Below, piece by piece: positions 24,959 to 33,042 of a DNA stretch of 45,211 bases; the first letter of the stretch is position 1; the number at the start of each line of letters is the position of its first letter. Source of the DNA: Thermocaproicibacter sp036260805. GTDB taxonomy: Bacteria > Bacillota > Clostridia > Oscillospirales > Acutalibacteraceae. Position numbers and translations under genes: made by a program. Under the pieces are notes generated by a model. It had not been told where the DNA came from and searched no databases. It saw only the letters and a program-made list of their open reading frames with translations. The stretch covers positions 1-45,211 of the forward strand of contig DATALZ010000023.1 of the NCBI GenBank assembly GCA_036260805.1, written 5' to 3'.

Positions 24959-25005
24959 GAATGCAGAGCAACTACAGCAATTCCATTTTAGACCGTGAGA
25001 TAAAA

Positions 25006-25044
25006 TGTGTTCATCCCCCCGCCTTCGGCGGGGGGATGAACACA
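25006..25044. repeat. Perfect 18-bp inverted repeat in the aminopeptidase leader
   Basis: Two perfect 18-nt arms (25006-25023 and 25027-25044), including a run of six C paired with six G, enclose a 3-nt loop. No T-run follows, so it is not an ordinary terminator. It may be a repetitive extragenic palindrome or an mRNA-stabilising stem. Confidence 0.7.
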
Positions 25045-25093
25045 AACCAACTCCACAATTAAGCTAGAAATGCTGTAAGGAGTATACATAACA

Positions 25094-26890
25094 ATGCAAA
25101 ATATAACGGAGCGAATCGCGCTGCTGCGCGAGGAAATGAAAAAAGCCGGGGTTCAAGCCTACATCATTCCGTCGGCAGATCCGCACCTGAGCGAATACAT
25201 GCCTGCCCACTGGCAGGCGAGAAAATATTTTTCCGGTTTTACCGGTTCGGCGGGAACTCTGGTGGTAACGGGCACAAGGAGCGGCCTGTGGACGGACGGG
25301 CGCTATTTCATTCAAGCGGAGCGGGAACTCTCCGGCAGTGGTATTGATCTTTACCGAATGGGCGTTAAAGGCGTGCCGACCTACACGGAATTTCTCATGC
25401 AGGAACTGAAAGAAAATCAGACCGCAGCGTTTGACGGAAGCCTGTTTTCTGCTGAATCCGCAAAAAGCATAAAACGCTTTTTTGACGAAAAAGGCGTGAA
25501 AATTCAGTCGATTGACCTGATTTCATCTATCTGGGGCGACAGGCCGCCCGTTCCGCATACGCAGGTCTTTCTTCATGAAGAAAAGTACGCCGGATACACC
25601 TGTGCGCAAAAGCTGGATCTCGTACGCGAAGAGCTGAAAAAGCAGAAAGCAGACTTCCAGATTTACGGCCGCTTGGACTGCTCTGCATGGCTGATGAATC
25701 TCCGCGCGGACGACGTAGAGGACAGCCCGTTCGCCTTATCCTTTGCAGCTGTCTTTTCGGATTCCGCTTTCCTTTTCATTGACGGAACGCGCATACCGGC
25801 TGAAGTAATGAGCTACTTGGAACGCAACGGGGTTACCGTGCTGGGATATGGTGAAATTGCGGTATTTTTACAATCTCTTTCGGGCAGGAAAACCGTTCTT
25901 GCCGACCCTTCCAGCACCAGTTACGAACTTTACGGAATTCTTGAAAGCAACCCGCACATTACCGTAAAAGAAGGTCCGGATATCGTAACAAAGCTGAAAA
26001 GCATTAAGAACGAGATGGAAGTAAGAGGCATCCGTCAGGCACATATCCGTGATGGATGTGCTATGGTAACGGCATATACCCGGCTGGAAGAAATGATGAA
26101 CCGCGGTGAGCCGGTTACGGAATGCACCGTATGTGAATTGCTGAAAAGCGCCCGCGCACAGCAAAAAGGCAACCGGGGCGTCAGTTTTGCGACGATTGCG
26201 GCTTACCGCGAAAACGCCGCCATGATGCACTATTCCCCGAAACCAGACGCCTGCAAGCCGCTGGAAAAGAACGGATTGCTGCTTGTGGACTCCGGCGGCC
26301 AGTACCCGGACGGTACAACGGACATTACCCGGACTTTTGCTCTCGGGCCGGTAACCGAAGAGGAAAAAGAGTGCTATACGTACGTTTTAAAATCACATAT
26401 TGCGCTGGCAATGGCTGTTTTCCTTGAGGGCAGTACCGGAGGAAACCTTGACATTCTCTGCCGCGAACCGCTGTGGAGCCACGGAATCGATTACCGCTGC
26501 GGAACGGGACACGGCGTTGGAATGTTCGGAAGTGTGCATGAAGGGCCGCAGAATATTCGCCCAAAAGACAGTACCGTGTTTCAAAAAGGCATGACCATCA
26601 CGAATGAGCCGGGAGTTTACATGGACGGGAAATTCGGTATCCGCACAGAAAACCTGATGCTGGTGGATAAGGCCTTTGAGAACGAGTACGGAAAATTTCT
26701 GAAATTTGAGATTGCTACGCTCTTCCCAATCGATACGGTGCCTGTCGCAGCGGAACTTCTCACCGACGCGGAGCTTCTGTGGCTGAACGATTACAACGAA
26801 CATGTCTGCGAAACTCTTGCGCCGCTGCTCTCCGGTGCTGAACTGGATTGGCTGAAACAGCATACAAAACCGCTTACTCGGAACAGCTAG
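25094..26890 (+). CDS. Xaa-Pro aminopeptidase (M24B, three-domain type)
   Basis: Removes N-terminal residues preceding proline, a cytosolic dimetal peptidase. At 598 residues it has the three-domain architecture of the XPNPEP1-like group: two creatinase-like N-terminal domains (PSADPHLSEYMPAHWQARKY, then FTGSAGTLVVT and LWTDGRYFIQAE) and a pita-bread catalytic domain. Metal ligands are visible in VDSGGQYPDGTTDITRTF (two Asp), GTGHGVGMFGSVHEGP (His), and NEPGVYMDGKFGIRTENL (two Glu). AAGGAG lies 11 nt before the ATG. A monocistronic gene. Confidence 0.95.
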   Translation: MQNITERIALLREEMKKAGVQAYIIPSADPHLSEYMPAHWQARKYFSGFTGSAGTLVVTGTRSGLWTDGRYFIQAERELSGSGIDLYRMGVKGVPTYTEFLMQELKENQTAAFDGSLFSAESAKSIKRFFDEKGVKIQSIDLISSIWGDRPPVPHTQVFLHEEKYAGYTCAQKLDLVREELKKQKADFQIYGRLDCSAWLMNLRADDVEDSPFALSFAAVFSDSAFLFIDGTRIPAEVMSYLERNGVTVLGYGEIAVFLQSLSGRKTVLADPSSTSYELYGILESNPHITVKEGPDIVTKLKSIKNEMEVRGIRQAHIRDGCAMVTAYTRLEEMMNRGEPVTECTVCELLKSARAQQKGNRGVSFATIAAYRENAAMMHYSPKPDACKPLEKNGLLLVDSGGQYPDGTTDITRTFALGPVTEEEKECYTYVLKSHIALAMAVFLEGSTGGNLDILCREPLWSHGIDYRCGTGHGVGMFGSVHEGPQNIRPKDSTVFQKGMTITNEPGVYMDGKFGIRTENLMLVDKAFENEYGKFLKFEIATLFPIDTVPVAAELLTDAELLWLNDYNEHVCETLAPLLSGAELDWLKQHTKPLTRNS

Positions 26891-26903
26891 AATAAAAAGC
26901 ATT

Positions 26904-26938
26904 GAGCGCCCGTGAAGTTGTTCACAGGCGCTCGTTTT
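26904..26938. terminator. Terminator between the aminopeptidase and the ABC transporter genes
   Basis: A 13-bp interrupted stem (26904-26916 with 26921-26933) with a GTTG loop and T-rich sequence on both sides lies between convergent genes. Confidence 0.85.
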
Positions 26939-26955
26939 ATTTGCAAATTCAAAAT

Positions 26956-27720
26956 TTAATTTTCATTAAACCGGGAAAGGAATGCCTTTGTGCGTTCACT
27001 CTGCGAGTTGCCGAAAACCTGTTCCGGCGAACCCTGCTCCACAATTATACCGTCCGCCATAAAGACTACTTTGTCGGCTACGTCTCGGGCAAAAGACATC
27101 TCATGGGTCACGACGACCATGGTCATATGCTCTGCGGCAAGCCCGCGGATCACTTTCAGGATTTCCCCCGTCAGCTCCGGGTCAAGGGCGCTGGTCGGTT
27201 CATCGAAAAAGAGCACGTCAGGATTCATGGCAAGCGCGCGTGCTATAGATACGCGCTGCTGCTGGCCACCCGAAAGCTGGCACGGGTAAGCGTCCGCCTT
27301 ATCGGACAAATCCATCTTTTTGAGGAGCTCCCGCGCGGCGGATTCTGCTTCTTCCTTCGACTTGCCCAGAACATGTTCCGGCGCTTCGGTGATGTTCCGC
27401 AGAACCGAAAAATGCGGAAAGAGGTTAAAGTTCTGGAATACAAGCCCCACATGAAGCGCAATTTTATTGCAGACCTCACGATCGGAATAAATCGCTTTTC
27501 CGTCGCCCCCTGTTGTAACAAGCGTATCCCCGCAGATTGCAATATCGCCACTGTCTACGGTTTCCAACTGGGTAATGCAGCGCAGCAGAGTACTTTTTCC
27601 CGAGCCCGAGGGGCCGATAACGGTAAGTACCTCGCCTTTCTCAACGTCAATGGTAATGCCCTTGAGCACTTCTTCGCCGGCGAAGCTTTTATGAATATCA
27701 TGTGCAGTTAAAATCGGCAT
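26956..27720 (-). CDS. Polar amino acid ABC transporter, ATP-binding protein
   Basis: ATPase subunit of a GlnQ/HisP-type importer, 254 residues. Walker A is GPSGSGKSTLLRC, the Q-loop lies in VGLVFQNFNLFPH, the ABC signature is LSGGQQQRVSIARAL, Walker B is DVLFFDEPTSALDPE, and the H-loop is VVVTHEMSFA. It starts 12 bp after the permease gene, completing a receptor-permease-ATPase operon on the minus strand. No second permease gene is seen, so the permease is probably a homodimer. Confidence 0.95.
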   Translation of the reverse strand: MPILTAHDIHKSFAGEEVLKGITIDVEKGEVLTVIGPSGSGKSTLLRCITQLETVDSGDIAICGDTLVTTGGDGKAIYSDREVCNKIALHVGLVFQNFNLFPHFSVLRNITEAPEHVLGKSKEEAESAARELLKKMDLSDKADAYPCQLSGGQQQRVSIARALAMNPDVLFFDEPTSALDPELTGEILKVIRGLAAEHMTMVVVTHEMSFARDVADKVVFMADGIIVEQGSPEQVFGNSQSERTKAFLSRFNEN

Positions 27721-27732
27721 CGCAGTTCCCTC

Positions 27733-28374
27733 CTAACGGTAATAGCTGTAGTGCTTCTCCGCAACGGTGAAGCAGCGTGTGACAACAGCGTTCATGATGA
27801 GGTAGAATACACCGGCAACTGCAAATGGAATCATGCTGACTGCGGAGGAAACCCAGTCCGAAGTCGTTTTGAGCAGCTCCACAACGCCGATCACCTGCGC
27901 AAGCGAGGTATCCTTCACCAGAGTGATAAACTCGTTGCTCATCGGCGGAAGAATTCCCTTAACCACCTGCGGCAGAACAATGCGGAAAAACGTCTGGCGG
28001 CGCGTAAAGCCCAGCACTTTCGCCGCCTCGCGCTGGCCGCGCGGAATACTCGCAATGCCGCCGCGGAAAATCTCGGCGAAATATGCGGCGTAATTCAGTA
28101 CGAATGCAACTTCTGCCGAAAGGACCCGGTCCAGCTGAATGCCGAATATCGGCTTAAAGCCGTAGAATATGAACAGCAGCTGAAGCATCAGCGGTGTACC
28201 GCGCATCAGAAGTATGTATAACTTCACGGGCAGATTGATAGCCTTAATTTTCGTCATTCGCCCAAGGGCGACGAGAAGCCCCAGCGGGAGCGAAAAAATC
28301 AGAGTAACAAAGAAGATGCGAAGCGTCATCAGTGTCGCTTCTAGCATCTGGGAAAGCAAAACGGAATAATTCAA
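27733..28374 (-). CDS. Polar amino acid ABC transporter, permease
   Basis: A HisM/GlnP-type inner-membrane subunit of 213 residues with about five helices. The N-terminal LEATLMTLRIFFVTLIFSLP matches the family, as does the EAA loop region GQREAAKVLGFTRRQTFFRIVLPQ. The open frame extends to 28554 but would run through an intergenic hairpin; a TTG at 28374 with GGAGG 9 nt upstream gives the usual length. Confidence 0.92.
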   Translation of the reverse strand: MNYSVLLSQMLEATLMTLRIFFVTLIFSLPLGLLVALGRMTKIKAINLPVKLYILLMRGTPLMLQLLFIFYGFKPIFGIQLDRVLSAEVAFVLNYAAYFAEIFRGGIASIPRGQREAAKVLGFTRRQTFFRIVLPQVVKGILPPMSNEFITLVKDTSLAQVIGVVELLKTTSDWVSSAVSMIPFAVAGVFYLIMNAVVTRCFTVAEKHYSYYR

Positions 28375-28466
28375 GTGCGGAATCCTCCAATCGGTTTTGC
28401 GTATTAACATTGAAATCTTTGCAGGAAAATTATACACCGTTATAAACTTTAATAAAAGCACAAAAG

Positions 28467-28496
28467 GCATAAAGGCGGAAAAGCCCGCCTTTATGC
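28467..28496 (-). terminator. Intra-operon hairpin between receptor and permease genes
   Basis: A perfect 12-bp stem (28467-28478 with 28485-28496) is followed on the minus strand by CTTTTGTGCTTTT. It is likely a partial terminator or 3'-end stabiliser that lets the binding protein be made in excess of the membrane subunits. Confidence 0.65.
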
Positions 28497-28517
28497 TCCG
28501 TTCTGTTTTGGGAAAGC

Positions 28518-29414
28518 TTATTTCGCGATAGTGATGACATCCTTGACGAACCATTTCTGAGAAATCTTCGAAGCGGTTCCGTCCTTGGCCATCTCTTTCA
28601 GAGTATCTTCAATCTTCTGTTTCAGGGCATTATCATTCTTGCGGAAGCCGACGACATAATCTTCCACGGCAAGGGAAACATCTTTGCCGTTTTTATCCTG
28701 CAGAATTGCATAAGCGCCTAGGTTGCTGGTAAGGTAGTAACGGGCTACAACTTCGTCGATCGCAATAGCGTCGATGGTGCCGTTCTGAATCTCCATAACA
28801 GCCTTGCTGTAATCATCGATCTTGACGACATCTTTCAGGGACTTCTTAAAAGCGGCGTTCGCGGGGTCTTTCAGCGCGGTTTCCGCGGATGAATCGGACT
28901 GGACGCCGATGGTTTTCCCCGAAAGGCTCTCAAGTCCTTTGTAAGGAGAACCCGTCTTAATGAGGATAATTTGATTATTCTTCATGTAAGGGATGCTCAG
29001 GTTGAACTGCTTTTCACGGTCAGGAGTTTTGCTGAAACCGTTCCACAGACAATCGACGTTGCCGTTGTTCAGCTCGGCCTGCTTGTTTTCCCAGTCAATG
29101 GGCTGGAATTTCACTTTGATGTTGAGGCGTTTGCAGGCTTCCTTTGCCATGTCGATATCAAAACCGACCGTATCACCGGTCTTTGTATCGATATAACCCA
29201 TGGGTGGGAACGCTTTGTCGAACCCTAAAACCAGCTGGCCGGCGGATTTCACCTTATCCCAGGATGCGTCCGAAGCGGCAGACGCAGCGGAAGCAGAGCC
29301 GGAAGCCGCCGTGGAAGCGGCTGCAGACGACGCCGTTGCGCTGGCAACAAGGCCGCACCCGGAAGCGGATACCATAAGCATAGCAGCAATAAGCAAACTT
29401 ACTAACTTTTTCAT
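28518..29414 (-). CDS. Polar amino acid ABC transporter, substrate-binding lipoprotein
   Basis: A family-3 solute-binding protein of 298 residues. The lipoprotein signal (MKKLVSLLIAAMLMVSASGC, Cys20) is followed by a long Ala/Ser-rich linker (about 24-50). The two-lobe domain includes LVLGFDKAFPPMGYID, GFDIDMAKEACKRLN, DWENKQAELNNGNVDCLWNG and TIGVQSDSSAE. The pattern fits binding of a polar or basic amino acid or cystine; the exact ligand is not readable. It is the first gene of the operon with its own promoter. Confidence 0.94.
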   Translation of the reverse strand: MKKLVSLLIAAMLMVSASGCGLVASATASSAAASTAASGSASAASAASDASWDKVKSAGQLVLGFDKAFPPMGYIDTKTGDTVGFDIDMAKEACKRLNIKVKFQPIDWENKQAELNNGNVDCLWNGFSKTPDREKQFNLSIPYMKNNQIILIKTGSPYKGLESLSGKTIGVQSDSSAETALKDPANAAFKKSLKDVVKIDDYSKAVMEIQNGTIDAIAIDEVVARYYLTSNLGAYAILQDKNGKDVSLAVEDYVVGFRKNDNALKQKIEDTLKEMAKDGTASKISQKWFVKDVITIAK

Positions 29415-29479
29415 ATTCCGACACTCTCCATTATGTAATCGAAAATCACTTCTGAGGAGTTATTTTTCCCTCTGCTATC

Positions 29480-29508
29480 ATTTTACCATATTAGCACGCT
29501 AAAGTAAA
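29480..29508 (-). promoter_or_regulatory. Promoter of the amino acid ABC transporter operon
   Basis: On the minus strand TTTACT (29503-29508), 17 bp, TAAAAT (29480-29485) lie about 65 bp upstream of the start codon. Confidence 0.65.
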
Positions 29509-29588
29509 GGCAAATGAAAAAAATAGTCGATTTCAACAATAATATTGAGAATGCCGCTGTAAGTCTCTCCGTTTGTAATAATTCACAC

Positions 29589-30086
29589 TCAGGAATATAT
29601 CTCCAAGGGACTTCTGCGCTCCACAATCACGGTGTCCCGCCACTGCCCGAACGGGTCCCGTGCCATTTTTTCGCGGATACCGATTACGCGGAACCCGCAC
29701 TTTTTATGTAAGGCAAGGCTTGGCTCATTATTCCGCATAATGCAGGACTGCAGCATCCAGAGACCGTTTCGCTCCGAAATATCGATCTCGGCATTCATCA
29801 GCGCCGTGCCGATGCCATGATGTCTGGCATTATTCGCAATGTAGATGCTGACCTCGGCAATTCCGTTAAAGCAGCACCTGCCGGAGATTGGCGAAAGGGC
29901 AATCCACCCGACAACTTTGCCGTCACTCTCCGCGACCAGACGGCCGAAAGGCAGATGCCCCGCGTTCCATTTGGAATATGGCGGAACTTCCGTTTCAAAC
30001 GTGGCAAGATTTGAGTCCATCCCCTGCCTGTATATTCTGCAGACATCTTGCCAATCTTCTTCCCGAAACTCCCTGACTGTCGGCAT
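29589..30086 (-). CDS. GNAT acetyltransferase of the phosphinothricin/methionine-sulfoximine (PAT/MddA) type
   Basis: 165 residues, probably acetylating the alpha-amino group of certain amino acid analogues or amino acids with acetyl-CoA. VREFREEDWQDVCRIYRQGM at the N-terminus, the acetyl-CoA loop ARHHGIGTALMNA, MRNNEPSLALHKKCGFRVIG, and the end segment FGQWRDTVIVERR are characteristic of the family. The ATG at 30086 has AAAGG 9 nt upstream; the frame to 30140 is rejected as an extension. A monocistronic gene. Confidence 0.9.
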   Translation of the reverse strand: MPTVREFREEDWQDVCRIYRQGMDSNLATFETEVPPYSKWNAGHLPFGRLVAESDGKVVGWIALSPISGRCCFNGIAEVSIYIANNARHHGIGTALMNAEIDISERNGLWMLQSCIMRNNEPSLALHKKCGFRVIGIREKMARDPFGQWRDTVIVERRSPLEIYS

Positions 30087-30240
30087 AAATTGATACCTTT
30101 CCCTTTTCTTAAAATTCTCTGCGTCTATTGTATCACACAAAAAGTGCTGAAAAAAGAGGACAATTCTTCAAAATAAATTGAAAAGATTTCGGTCTTGATG
30201 AGTCAGACCTTCGTTTGTAAAGTACATCACTTCCCAACCA

Positions 30241-30269
30241 TTGAAAACTTTTGAATATTGGCATAAAAT
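30241..30269 (+). promoter_or_regulatory. Promoter of the glycolipid glycosyltransferase gene pair
   Basis: TTGAAA (30241-30246), 17 bp, TAAAAT (30264-30269) lie about 110 bp before the chosen start. Confidence 0.6.
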
Positions 30270-30379
30270 AAAAATAACAGCAGTTTAATTATAGCGATTT
30301 AATTTTTATTGAGGATTATCATCCTTTGCCTTACGATAAGAAAGCCTTAAAGAATATCATTCTATTGAGATGTGATATT

Positions 30380-31492
30380 ATGATGAAATTTTTAATTTTA
30401 TCAACAGCAACAGGGCAGGGACACAATTCCGCCTCGCTTGCCGTTGCGGAAACCCTCCAGGCCGAAAACTGCATCGTCAAAATTGGGGACGTCCTGAAAG
30501 CAGGAAAAAGGGACATTTCAGAGCATGTCTCAAAGCTTTACAGCAATGTCACCCTGCATATGCCGCGCTTTTTCGGCGGTCTGTATCATGCCGGTGAACT
30601 TGTGTCCTCTTCAAAAAGGCACTCGCCAATTTATCGCTTGAATTCCCTTTATGCAGGAAATCTTTACGACAGAATCTGTCGCTTTGAACCCGACGTGATC
30701 GTCTGCACCCATATCTTCGGCGCACAGGCAATTACCTGCATTCGGAAAAGGTACGGGCTGAAAACTCCAACAGCCGGCATTGCAACCGATTACACCTGCT
30801 CCCCGTTCTGGGAAGAATCGAAGCTGGACGGCTATATCATTCCTTCTGCCGGATTGACCGATGAATTCGCCCAAAAAGGCATTCCGGCCGGAAAAATTAT
30901 CCCGATTGGAATCCCCGTTCGGCCGCAGTTTCAGAACAAAATCACGAAACAGGAAGCCCGCGAAAAATTCGGCATTACGGCAAAGCACCTGTTTCTGGTC
31001 ATGGGCGGTAGTATGGGATATGGAAATATCGAAACGCTTACGGCATCGCTTCTTGAGGCTGCGCCCGACACACAGGTTGCGGCTGTCTGCGGAAAAAACG
31101 AAAAGCTGTTCCATGAACTTTCCGGAATCACAAACGCAGTTCCCTTTGAATATGTTGAAAATATCAGCGAGCTAATGGACGCGGCGGATGTTATTTTAAC
31201 AAAACCCGGCGGCCTGACATCAACGGAAGCACTCGTCAAACACATTCCCACCGTACTGACGCGCCCTATTCCGGGCTGCGAACAGCACAACGCCGAATAT
31301 TTAAGTTCCCTTGGCGCCGCAGCATTTGCAGACAACACGGAAAGCGCGGTAGGCAAGGCTCTTCATCTGCTGAACGACGCCGATGCGGCGGCAAAGATGA
31401 CCGCCGCTCAGGAAAAATATATCTGCAAAGACGCAAGCAAACAAATTTGCGATTACCTGATTCGTCTTGGGAAATCTTTTCAGGAAGCGTGA
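30380..31492 (+). CDS. Glycosyltransferase family 28, MGDG synthase / UgtP-like diacylglycerol glucosyltransferase
   Basis: A membrane-associated enzyme of 370 residues that should transfer a sugar from a UDP-sugar to diacylglycerol. The N-terminal FLILSTATGQGHNSASLAVAE is the MGDG-synthase signature. VCTHIFGAQAIT, ATDYTCSPFWEE, VMGGSMGYGN, and the donor-binding KPGGLTSTEALVKHIPTV in the C-terminal Rossmann domain follow. The ATG at 30380 (or 30383) matches the family start; the in-frame TTG at 30326 would add 18 unusual residues. The stop codon overlaps the next gene by 1 nt, which is also a lipid gene. Confidence 0.9.
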   Translation: MMKFLILSTATGQGHNSASLAVAETLQAENCIVKIGDVLKAGKRDISEHVSKLYSNVTLHMPRFFGGLYHAGELVSSSKRHSPIYRLNSLYAGNLYDRICRFEPDVIVCTHIFGAQAITCIRKRYGLKTPTAGIATDYTCSPFWEESKLDGYIIPSAGLTDEFAQKGIPAGKIIPIGIPVRPQFQNKITKQEAREKFGITAKHLFLVMGGSMGYGNIETLTASLLEAAPDTQVAAVCGKNEKLFHELSGITNAVPFEYVENISELMDAADVILTKPGGLTSTEALVKHIPTVLTRPIPGCEQHNAEYLSSLGAAAFADNTESAVGKALHLLNDADAAAKMTAAQEKYICKDASKQICDYLIRLGKSFQEA

Positions 31493-32157
31493 TGCATATG
31501 GTTTCGGAAACTGCCGTTAACTGTATCATTTTTACCGGAATCGGTTTCTTCTCCGGCTCCGTGATGTATTCGTACATCATTCCGAAAATGCTGAAGAATA
31601 TTGACGTGCGAAAAGCGGCCCCGGACCAGAACCCGGGCGGGATGAACGCCATACACGCCGCCGGTCTCCCAATCGGATTGATTTGCATTTTCTTTGACAT
31701 AATGAAAGCATTTGCCCCCGTGTACTTTGCAGTTACATACGCCGGTTTAAAGGAATTTGCACTGATTCCCGTTGTTGCTGCTCCGGTTCTCGGGCATGCT
31801 TTTTCCCCATTCCTGAACTTCAGGGGCGGCAAGGCGGTTTCTGCGGTTTTCGGGGCTCTGCTGGGCCTTTGGCCCGTGAGTAAAATTGTTTTGCTTCTGG
31901 TAATCTCTACTGTTTTTTTCCGGTTCATCGCTGTTGCGAAACCGGATTCGCTGTGCGTTTCCATGAGCGTGCTCTGCGCCTGCATTGCATCGTTTTTCTT
32001 CGAGCCTTTGCCTTCCATGCGGGCCGCTTTTATTCTCGCTCTGGCTGTTGTTATGGTTAAGGTTATGAAAAAGCCAAACGAAGGCCGCCCCAGCATCAGT
32101 TTGGGGCATGTTTCTTTCAAAATTGAGAACCGACGGCTGAAGTTCCACCGGCAGTAA
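31492..32157 (+). CDS. Divergent PlsY-like glycerol-3-phosphate acyltransferase
   Basis: A membrane protein of 221 residues with several hydrophobic helices and the PlsY layout: GSVMYSYIIPKMLKNIDVRK near the N-terminus, then GHAFSPFLNFRGGKAVSAVFG, which matches the FRGGKAVAT-type motif. The first PlsY motif is altered: where the family has GSGNxGATN, this protein has APDQNPGGMNA. It may act on a different acyl acceptor or be a divergent paralogue. The start ATG overlaps the glycosyltransferase stop and has AGGA at good spacing; the ATG at 31498 is an alternative. Context suggests glycerolipid synthesis. Confidence 0.8.
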   Translation: MHMVSETAVNCIIFTGIGFFSGSVMYSYIIPKMLKNIDVRKAAPDQNPGGMNAIHAAGLPIGLICIFFDIMKAFAPVYFAVTYAGLKEFALIPVVAAPVLGHAFSPFLNFRGGKAVSAVFGALLGLWPVSKIVLLLVISTVFFRFIAVAKPDSLCVSMSVLCACIASFFFEPLPSMRAAFILALAVVMVKVMKKPNEGRPSISLGHVSFKIENRRLKFHRQ

Positions 32158-32166
32158 CGAATGATT

Positions 32167-32198
32167 CAGGGCATATCCGAACAACCGGATATGCCCTG
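32167..32198. terminator. Terminator between plsY-like and GyrI-like genes
   Basis: A perfect 13-bp stem (32167-32179 with 32186-32198) with an AACAAC loop lies between convergent genes; TATTTTG follows on the plus strand. Confidence 0.8.
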
Positions 32199-32212
32199 TA
32201 TTTTGCCCATTC

Positions 32213-32950
32213 TCAGTGATTTTCAGCTTTCCAACGTTTCAGCGTCGGGAACCACTGCAGCATATTTTTTCTGGCCTGCTCCGCGTCCTTCTCGCTCATG
32301 CCGTTTTCCTTGTCGTACTGCAGGCAGAAATCTATCATTTCTTCCATCGTGCGGCTATCGGTAAACTCTCCGTTTTTGCGGCAATAGCAGCAGTAATCGT
32401 AATCCGGTTCACCATTGGCGCACGTTCCAAGATGTTCTTCTTCCGTCATCGGCATACCGCAGCTCTGGCAGTACAAATTGCCCTTTGCAATAGGAAAATA
32501 GATTTCGAGCTTATTGGGATTACCCGGATCCGGGTAATGCTCATGCGCCGCGCCGACCATTTTCAGCCCATGCTGCGGAAGATATTCTTCCAGAACCTTG
32601 CGGAAAACTTCTCCGTACTGTTCCTGCGTAGGGTCGGCTACCAGGTAGGTCTGCGCGGGAACGGTCCATTTTGTCCAACCGTCTGGCACCGCGGCGTCTT
32701 TTTCCACTTCGCAGCCCGCGAGATACAGGCCTCGCTCCGTCCATCTGCCAAGATACTCCGAAGGGTTGCCCATAATGCCCCACATGCCTTTCGGCGAACC
32801 GGATACATTTTTCAGAACAGATCCGGAAATCTGTGCGTAATCTGCATTTGCCCGATCCCAGAGCGGGACAACCCATGTTGCGGCTTCGCTGGAAGCTCCC
32901 TCGCCCAGTTTGCCCATTACGGTGAATTCAGGAATAAACTGCAATTTCAT
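32213..32950 (-). CDS. GyrI-like effector-binding protein fused to a C-terminal zinc ribbon
   Basis: 245 residues. An N-terminal GyrI-like/AraC effector-binding domain (about 1-155, with MWGIMGNPSE, GLYLAGCEVE, a WTVPAQTYLV strand, and the C-terminal LEIYFPI) is joined to a cysteine-rich zinc-binding domain (YCQSCGMPM ... YCCYCRKNGEF). A helical tail follows (MIDFCLQYDKENGMSEKDAEQA). There is no DNA-binding domain. AAAGGATG precedes the ATG at 32950. It lies 92 bp downstream of the WYL regulator gene on the same strand and may be co-expressed as its ligand-binding partner. Ligand unknown. Confidence 0.85.
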   Translation of the reverse strand: MKLQFIPEFTVMGKLGEGASSEAATWVVPLWDRANADYAQISGSVLKNVSGSPKGMWGIMGNPSEYLGRWTERGLYLAGCEVEKDAAVPDGWTKWTVPAQTYLVADPTQEQYGEVFRKVLEEYLPQHGLKMVGAAHEHYPDPGNPNKLEIYFPIAKGNLYCQSCGMPMTEEEHLGTCANGEPDYDYCCYCRKNGEFTDSRTMEEMIDFCLQYDKENGMSEKDAEQARKNMLQWFPTLKRWKAENH

Positions 32951-33042
32951 ACCGACACATCCTTTTTTGTTTGATGCATTTATCTTAGCAGGCAAAACCT
33001 GAAAACTGTGTGTCATATTTAAAATGAAAACTCGGTTTCTCC

